Source: Methanobacterium sp. UBA176 (GTDB lineage: Archaea > Methanobacteriota > Methanobacteria > Methanobacteriales > Methanobacteriaceae). From it: a DNA stretch of 20,298 nucleotides. The stretch lies in contig DAVZ01000052.1 of assembly GCA_002505765.1 (NCBI GenBank), positions 1-20,298 of the forward strand, in the 5' to 3' direction. Made by a program: the position numbers and the translations under genes. The notes below the pieces were generated by a model. The model searched no databases. It worked only from the letters and a program-made list of their open reading frames with translations, and had not been told where the DNA came from. Of the stretch, positions 15,105 through 20,298 are shown in pieces; the first letter of the stretch is position 1; each line of letters begins with the position of its first letter.

Positions 15105-15914
15105 TTAAACAATTCCAATCATCCTCAAACCAATATAAGCAAGTATTGCAATGAAAATATAGTTCAATTCTTTTGATGGGAGGATATATGCTGCTTTAGC
15201 ACCTAATTGTGCCATAGGAATACTTGCAACTGCAAGTAGAACGAATTGAAGTATGTTTATATATCCCAGTGAATATGGGGGCAATCCACCAACTCCTATA
15301 CCATTGAAAATGTAGGAAATGATACCACCAATTGCTGTAAATACAATTACCAGTGTTGAAGTCCCAATGGCTTTATGGATGTCATATTTCATTATAATTG
15401 TCATAAAAGGAACTATTATGAATCCTCCTCCTACTCCAAGCAGTCCTGACATTAAACCAGCAAATAAACCACCTGAAGTATAATAAAAAATACTATCCCT
15501 CGGTTTTTCATTTCTTTGTTCATTTTTAGCTGAAATCATTCTGAAGGCAACAATCAACGCCGCAATACCAAAAATAAACGTTAAAATATTCCCCGATATA
15601 TTGGAAGCAACAGTTCCTCCTATTATTCCGCCAATTATTCCTGTAGCTGATAGATATGCTGCTGGCTTTAGCAAGACTGCATTTTTTCTATAATGACCAT
15701 AAGCACCACTTAACGCTGTAGGAAGTATCACTGCAAGACTTGTACCTAAAGAAATTCGAATTGCAATAGTCGGATCAATTCCCATTGAAGTTAAAAGCCA
15801 GAACTGAACCGGAACCATAACAAATCCTCCCCCAATCCCAAGAAGACCTGAAAGAAATCCTATTCCAGCTCCAGTTATTAATAAAAGTAATATATAAAAA
15901 ATATAAGATTCCAT
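15105..15914 (-). CDS. TauE/SafE-family anion (sulfite/organosulfonate) exporter
   Basis: Integral membrane transporter of 269 residues, the standard size. Two homologous halves are visible, each with the family glycine motif: GFLSGLLGIGGGFVMVPV (about 19-36) and GLMSGLLGVGGGFIIVPF (about 154-171). About eight hydrophobic segments are present, and a charged loop with KNEQRNEKPRD separates the halves. Family members move sulfite, sulfoacetate, taurine-derived anions or other carboxylate/sulfur compounds; the substrate cannot be read from sequence. It is divergent from the MutS-like gene. A good TATA box lies so close to the ATG that the transcript is probably leaderless; no strong ribosome site is seen. 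Confidence 0.88.
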   Translation of the reverse strand: MESYIFYILLLLITGAGIGFLSGLLGIGGGFVMVPVQFWLLTSMGIDPTIAIRISLGTSLAVILPTALSGAYGHYRKNAVLLKPAAYLSATGIIGGIIGGTVASNISGNILTFIFGIAALIVAFRMISAKNEQRNEKPRDSIFYYTSGGLFAGLMSGLLGVGGGFIIVPFMTIIMKYDIHKAIGTSTLVIVFTAIGGIISYIFNGIGVGGLPPYSLGYINILQFVLLAVASIPMAQLGAKAAYILPSKELNYIFIAILAYIGLRMIGIV

Positions 15915-15934
15915 TTCGTTGTTCCTATTTTTCT

Positions 15935-15946
15935 CTATTTATAATT
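15935..15946 (-). promoter_or_regulatory. TATA box of the TauE/SafE gene
   Basis: Minus-strand AATTATAAATAG, centred about 26 bases before the first base of the ATG. This places the transcript start at or next to the start codon, in keeping with the weak ribosome site of this gene. Confidence 0.5.
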
Positions 15947-16175
15947 TGATTTTATGATAATATTTCTTGATCTTTAACCTAATTTTACTTTTCAGCTCCT
16001 ACCAAACTATATTTAAACATAATGATATTATATATTGAAAAAAGTTATAATGAAAATTATCCATTAAATAACAAATCTATTTATAAATAAGGAATACAGT
16101 TGTCTTGGGAGAAAATAATAATAAAGTACTTTTAAATCAATATAACCAGTATTACTGCCTTAAAGGTGATATAAA

Positions 16176-18071
16176 GTGGATCTTACAAATATCAAGGGCA
16201 TCGGTGACAAATTAGCAAAAAAAATCATTGACAGTTTCGGTGGTGAAGATGAATTCAAAACTGCAATCCAAAATTACGAAGTGGACAGGATCGCCAAAAT
16301 TGATGGCGTAAGCCAATTCAAAGCAATAGAAATAATAAACGCTGCTTTAGGTAATCCCAGGGAAGAATTTTTAAAAACCGGCAGGGCAGTTCAAATTTAC
16401 GATGATATTATTGCCAGAATCCTTGCTTATTCCAATACAAAATATGGAAAAAACCGGATCCTATTAATTGGCCCCACAAAAGATGGAACAAAAATTCAGC
16501 AGAAAATTGATTTTGTAATGAATGCAAAAAAAACCGTTTTAAAGCTTCCCATTAATGAAATAAGCAGTTTACTTAAAAAGGTAAACCCTTCACTTCGCGA
16601 TAAGCCAAAATACGATCCAGCAAGAGCTATACTTGTAGAATCAAGGGAAGATTACAGACGACTCATGGATATGGATTTGAACAGATATGCAAATATTATC
16701 ACTGCAGAAGAACTTGAAAATCTTGATGATTATGAATTTGTAATATATATCTTTTCTACAGGTCAAATTGAGCTTGATAACTCGTATAACGTTGCAATGG
16801 TAACCAGCGATTCTGTAGAATATGAAATTATTCCAGAAACTGTCCTTTCCTATTTCCACACAAATTACGACTTGCTGTGCAACATCTTAAAAATTAAAAA
16901 TATTTTAGGGCGCGAATCAGTGATTCCAGAAATTATTGAAATTCTTGATTCTCTTCAGTCATCTGCAGTGGATGAAAGCATTTTTGATGCAAGTGTTGAA
17001 GATGCAAAGAAAAAAGCAGACGCTAAACTTGAAGAAAGTATCAAAAAGGTTGATCTTAAAGGGGATGAAGTTTTAGCGTTGATGAATGAAGGAATGCCCG
17101 TTAAAATTCAAAGTATATTTGATGATGTTATAAAGGAAGCAAAAAGAGAAATTAAAGAGATTACTGGATGCTCATTCGACCCATTCATACAGAAATATCC
17201 CATTGAAATAGACTACCAGGAGCTTGAAAGGGTAAAAAGGCAGCATGCTGCAGAACAGCATCTGAATGCATTTGATAAAAAGGTTAAAGCCGCGTCGCGG
17301 CTTTCAGGACTTAAAGAAAGTACAGAAGCAGAAATTCAGGAAATCCTCCATTTCGATTATGAATTTGCACTGGGATGTTTTGCACACTACTACAACCTCA
17401 ATCCGCCAAATATTGGAGAAAAATTTAATTTTAAAGGTGGAATACACCTTAATTTAGCATTAGAAAATGAAGAGGACATTCAAAAGATTGATTATTCCCT
17501 AAAAATTCCTGAAAATGTCGCTCTCTTAACTGGAGCAAACAGCGGTGGTAAAACAACTCTGCTTGAAACCCTCGCCCAGATTTCAATAATGACCCAGATG
17601 GGACTTCCAGTTTGTGCAGACGAAGCAACTGTAAAACTCGTAGATGAAGTCTATTTCTTTTCAAAACAAAGATCACTTGACGCTGGGGCATTTGAATCCT
17701 TCCTCAACACATTCATGCCTGTTGTAATTACAGACACTACTAAATTAGCATTATTAGACGAATTAGAAGCAATTACTGAGCTTGAAGCTGCCGTTAAAAT
17801 TATTGCAAGCTTTATAGATCTCCTTAAAGATTCTGATTCCTACGCAGTTATTGTAACCCATATGGCGCGGGAAATAATGAAATATACAGAGGTCAGAGTT
17901 GATGGAATTGAAGCTAAGGGCCTCGATGAGAATTACAATCTTATCGTAGATAGGACACCTAAGATAAATTATCTGGCAAAGAGTACGCCTGAATTGATAC
18001 TGAAAATGATCTATGAGAAGTCTGACGGAAAGTTAAAAGAAATTTATGGGCAGATGCTTGAGAAGTTTTAA
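16176..18071 (+). CDS. Archaeal MutS-related ATPase with N-terminal helix-hairpin-helix
   Basis: 631 residues. The start is GTG, with GGTGAT six bases upstream. The N-terminus has tandem helix-hairpin-helix motifs (NIKGIGDKLAKKII at about 5-18, IAKIDGVSQFKAIEII at about 39-54), typical of non-specific DNA binding. A long helical connector follows. The C-terminal MutS-type ABC ATPase has Walker A GANSGGKTT (453-461), Walker B LALLDELEA (D528/E529) and the His loop VIVTHMARE. The mismatch-recognition domain with the Phe-x-Glu motif of bacterial MutS is not visible, and no C-terminal Smr nuclease is seen. It is therefore closer to the MutS2-like archaeal group, probably acting on branched or recombining DNA rather than in classical mismatch repair. 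That role is inference. Confidence 0.87.
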   Translation: MDLTNIKGIGDKLAKKIIDSFGGEDEFKTAIQNYEVDRIAKIDGVSQFKAIEIINAALGNPREEFLKTGRAVQIYDDIIARILAYSNTKYGKNRILLIGPTKDGTKIQQKIDFVMNAKKTVLKLPINEISSLLKKVNPSLRDKPKYDPARAILVESREDYRRLMDMDLNRYANIITAEELENLDDYEFVIYIFSTGQIELDNSYNVAMVTSDSVEYEIIPETVLSYFHTNYDLLCNILKIKNILGRESVIPEIIEILDSLQSSAVDESIFDASVEDAKKKADAKLEESIKKVDLKGDEVLALMNEGMPVKIQSIFDDVIKEAKREIKEITGCSFDPFIQKYPIEIDYQELERVKRQHAAEQHLNAFDKKVKAASRLSGLKESTEAEIQEILHFDYEFALGCFAHYYNLNPPNIGEKFNFKGGIHLNLALENEEDIQKIDYSLKIPENVALLTGANSGGKTTLLETLAQISIMTQMGLPVCADEATVKLVDEVYFFSKQRSLDAGAFESFLNTFMPVVITDTTKLALLDELEAITELEAAVKIIASFIDLLKDSDSYAVIVTHMAREIMKYTEVRVDGIEAKGLDENYNLIVDRTPKINYLAKSTPELILKMIYEKSDGKLKEIYGQMLEKF

Positions 18072-18152
18072 ATATTTTCCTTTATCAAAAAAAAATCTGT
18101 AAAGAAATTTCAATCAAAACTTTTAATAGTAAAAATCAATAAAAATAGGCTT

Positions 18153-19976
18153 GTGAAGCTCAGTATAATAATACCAACCTACAATGAAGAGGAATATCTT
18201 CAAAAACTGCTTGAAAGCATTAAAATTCAATCTTTTACTGATTATGAGATCATTGTAGCGGATGCTAAATCTACTGATAATACAAGAAAAATAGCAGCTT
18301 CTTATGGTTGTAAAATTGTAGATGGTGGATTACCCGGTACAGGAAGAAATAACGGCGTAAAAATTGCTAATGGAGAATATTTACTATTTTTAGATGCTGA
18401 TGTTGTATTAACTGAAGGTTATCTTCAATCTGCAATGGCAGAATTCATAGATAAGGACCTTGATATTGCAATAACCCAAATAGAACCCCTTAGCGATAGT
18501 AAAACCGATAAAATATTGCATGATTTAGCTAATTTCTTCATGAAGAGCGTTGAATCTGTAAGACCACACGGAGCCGGCTGTTATGGCATTCTAACCAAAA
18601 AGTTGATGCATGAATCAGCTGGTGGATTTGATGAATCCTTTGATTTTGGTGAGGACAGCAATTACATCCATAGAATTGGAAAAATGGGTAATTTTAAAGT
18701 TTTAAGGAACCCAAAACTTCTCATTTCCACAAGAAGGCTCCAGAAGGAAGGAATAAAGGATTTGGGTCTTAAATATACAAAGAGTACTTTATACGAATTT
18801 TTAGGCAAAAAAATTACTGCAGAACAGCTTGATTATACCTTCGGCCATTCCAAAACCAGAGAAAAAAGAATTATTTACTCTGTATGTGGTGAAGGCATGG
18901 GCCATGCAATTAGAAGTTCAGTGGTAATTGATCATCTATTAAAAAAGGGGAATAAGGTCATTGTATTTGCAAGTGGCAGGGCATTTGACTATCTTTCAAA
19001 AAAATTTGATAATGTTTACCGTATACACGGTTTTAATACTGTTTACAAAGAAAACGCAGCAAAATACATGGATACTTTCCTTGTTGGTATGAGAAATCTT
19101 CCCAGAGACTTTGTAGAAAATTTCAGATTGCTATATAACATTGCCAGGGCATTTAAACCCAACGTTATAGTATCAGATTTTGAAGTTTATTCCAGTTTCT
19201 TAAGTAAAATAATGAGGATTCCCCTAATAAGCCTCGATAATATTCATATCATAACCCAGACAGAAATTGAAGTTCCTGATGAATACTTAATTGAAAAAAT
19301 TGCGGCTTATGGTGTGATTCGTTCATTTATAGTTAATCCTAAAGAGTATATGATTACTACCTATTTTTACCCTCCAGTTAAGCAAAAAAATGTTTCATTA
19401 TTTCCTCCAATACTGAGGAATGAAATATTAAATTTAAAGCCCCATTATGGTGATAATGTCCTGGTTTATCAGACAAGTACCTCCAATCTTAAAATCATTG
19501 AACATCTGAAAAACATCGATGAAAATTTCGTTATATATGGTTACGATATGGAGAAAACGGACGGTAATCTTCAATTTAGGAAATTCAGCGAAGAGGGATT
19601 TTTCAGAGATCTGGAATCAGCCAGGGCAATAATTTCCAATGGAGGATTTACTCTGCTAAGTGAGGCAATCTATCTTGGAAAGCCTGTGTTGAGTATTCCT
19701 GTAAAAAAACAGTTTGAACAAATAGTTAATGCTTTATACCTTGAAAGGTTAGGATATGGCGAATTCCATGAAGATATAGATGAGAAAATAATTAAAAAAT
19801 TCTTATCACGGCTTGAAATCTATAGAAAGGCATTGAACAATTACAAATACGAAGGAAATAAAAAGGTCTTTAAAGCATTGGATAATAACATTGAAAAATA
19901 TTCAAAAAAATATAAAATAACTCCAGATTCAAGCGATTATCTACATATTAATAAAAAGTTGATGGATCAAAGTTAA
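18153..19976 (+). CDS. Fused glycosyltransferase: GT2 domain plus MurG/GT28-like GT-B domain
   Basis: Two sugar-transfer modules in one 607-residue chain. Residues 1 to about 215 are a GT-A family 2 domain: SIIIPTYNEEEYL, VADAKSTDNT, the metal-binding DAD in LLFLDADVV (81-83), and the acceptor-loop acid in FGEDSNY. From about residue 238 a GT-B domain begins with IIYSVCGEGMGHAIRS and ends with the nucleotide-sugar block SNGGFTLLSEAIYLGKPV (about 495-512), as in MJ1255/MurG-like enzymes. No membrane segment is visible. The chain may add two sugars in sequence to a lipid or polymer. Start GTG 18153 matches the normal GT2 N-terminus; the ribosome site is weak. A TTTTAATAG about 28 bases upstream suggests a leaderless transcript. 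Confidence 0.88.
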   Translation: MKLSIIIPTYNEEEYLQKLLESIKIQSFTDYEIIVADAKSTDNTRKIAASYGCKIVDGGLPGTGRNNGVKIANGEYLLFLDADVVLTEGYLQSAMAEFIDKDLDIAITQIEPLSDSKTDKILHDLANFFMKSVESVRPHGAGCYGILTKKLMHESAGGFDESFDFGEDSNYIHRIGKMGNFKVLRNPKLLISTRRLQKEGIKDLGLKYTKSTLYEFLGKKITAEQLDYTFGHSKTREKRIIYSVCGEGMGHAIRSSVVIDHLLKKGNKVIVFASGRAFDYLSKKFDNVYRIHGFNTVYKENAAKYMDTFLVGMRNLPRDFVENFRLLYNIARAFKPNVIVSDFEVYSSFLSKIMRIPLISLDNIHIITQTEIEVPDEYLIEKIAAYGVIRSFIVNPKEYMITTYFYPPVKQKNVSLFPPILRNEILNLKPHYGDNVLVYQTSTSNLKIIEHLKNIDENFVIYGYDMEKTDGNLQFRKFSEEGFFRDLESARAIISNGGFTLLSEAIYLGKPVLSIPVKKQFEQIVNALYLERLGYGEFHEDIDEKIIKKFLSRLEIYRKALNNYKYEGNKKVFKALDNNIEKYSKKYKITPDSSDYLHINKKLMDQS

Positions 19977-20038
19977 TTCTTAATTTAATCAAATATAATA
20001 TTGAAGAACTTCTTTTCCCAGATACGGCGGGCAGCTTT

Positions 20039-20298
20039 TTAGACACTTACTTCCACCTTAGAGATTTCGATTTTTTTACCCAGTCTTTCTGCTTCCTGAC
20101 TGAGCACCTCTAAGACAGTTTCTATAGCTATTTTCACATTTTTAATTGCTTCTTCCTTTGATTCTCCCTGACTAATGGCGCCTGGTAATTAGAGGCATTG
20201 TGCAGAGTAGCCACCTTCTTCTTCCTTCTCCAGGATTATTGTATACTTCTTAACTAAATTTATGTTGATTTTTATATATAGTTCTTTACTAATCTTTT
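20039..20298 (-). pseudogene. HicB-like antitoxin gene with in-frame stop (may extend past window)
   Basis: Read on the minus strand from the right edge, the frame gives KKYTIILEKEEEGGYSAQCL, then TAA (20189-20191). It continues LPGAISQGESKEEAIKNVK and ends at TAA 20039-20041. This is the HicB/UPF0150 fold, in which GGYSAxCxELPGxxSQGET is the core. The TAA stands where Glu (GAA) is normal, so one base change breaks the gene. There is also no ATG, GTG or TTG in the visible frame before KININ; ATA stands where ATG would be expected, unless the start lies outside. No HicA-like toxin is visible in the window. HicB normally neutralises the HicA mRNA-cutting toxin. A sequencing error at the stop is the main alternative. 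Confidence 0.7.

Noticed and set aside
1..20298. CRISPR arrays, tRNA or rRNA genes, transposases, phage genes
   Set aside because: Looked for by eye on both strands: no regularly spaced direct repeats, no tRNA cloverleaf with a TTCRA-type arm, and no transposase or phage motifs were found.

Overview
The window is chromosomal DNA from an archaeon, most likely a methanogen of the Methanobacteriales (Methanobacterium-like). The evidence is a set of archaeal information-processing genes (type IA topoisomerase with C-terminal zinc fingers, MCM helicase, aIF2-beta, NMD3, archaeal-type TyrRS). Further support comes from AT-rich DNA, TATA-like boxes, and Shine-Dalgarno motifs of the GGTGAT/GGAGGT type directly before start codons. 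No methanogenesis gene lies in the window, so the order-level call is an inference. No tRNA, rRNA, CRISPR array, insertion sequence or prophage was seen.

Layout. Bases 1-548 hold the 3' end of an unrecognised gene and then a decayed stretch: a 22-codon ORF and a start-less fragment with a cysteine motif. topA is on the minus strand (549-2678). A 355-base AT-rich gap separates it from a plus-strand pair, a YfcE/MJ0936-like phosphodiesterase and the rRNA 2'-O-methyltransferase RlmE. A 76-residue protein with a clear hairpin/T-tract terminator follows. A small membrane-anchored coiled-coil protein (minus) and mcm (plus) diverge from a 135-base region with a 10-bp inverted repeat. Next on the plus strand are aIF2-beta (with a structured leader and an orphan Shine-Dalgarno), NMD3, TyrRS and a 65-residue protein. 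An acidic unknown protein and thymidylate kinase lie on the minus strand. A large U32-family protein (plus) meets, stop to stop, a 51-codon minus-strand gene that starts with TTG. The stretch 14495-15104 holds a small membrane ORF without a good start and three separate inverted repeats. A TauE/SafE transporter (minus) diverges from an archaeal MutS-related ATPase (plus), followed by a bifunctional-looking GT2/GT-B glycosyltransferase fusion. The right end holds a HicB-like antitoxin gene broken by an in-frame stop.

Taken together this is mostly a core housekeeping region: replication (MCM, topoisomerase, dTMP supply), translation initiation and aminoacylation (aIF2-beta, TyrRS), ribosome maturation (RlmE, NMD3) and probably RNA modification or proteolysis (U32). 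The least explained parts are the intergenic inverted repeats, the aIF2-beta leader, the small proteins, and the two eroded genes at the window edges. I found no convincing undescribed multi-gene system. The best leads are the aIF2-beta leader, the glycosyltransferase fusion, and the intergenic structures at 7859-7960 and 14724-15028.
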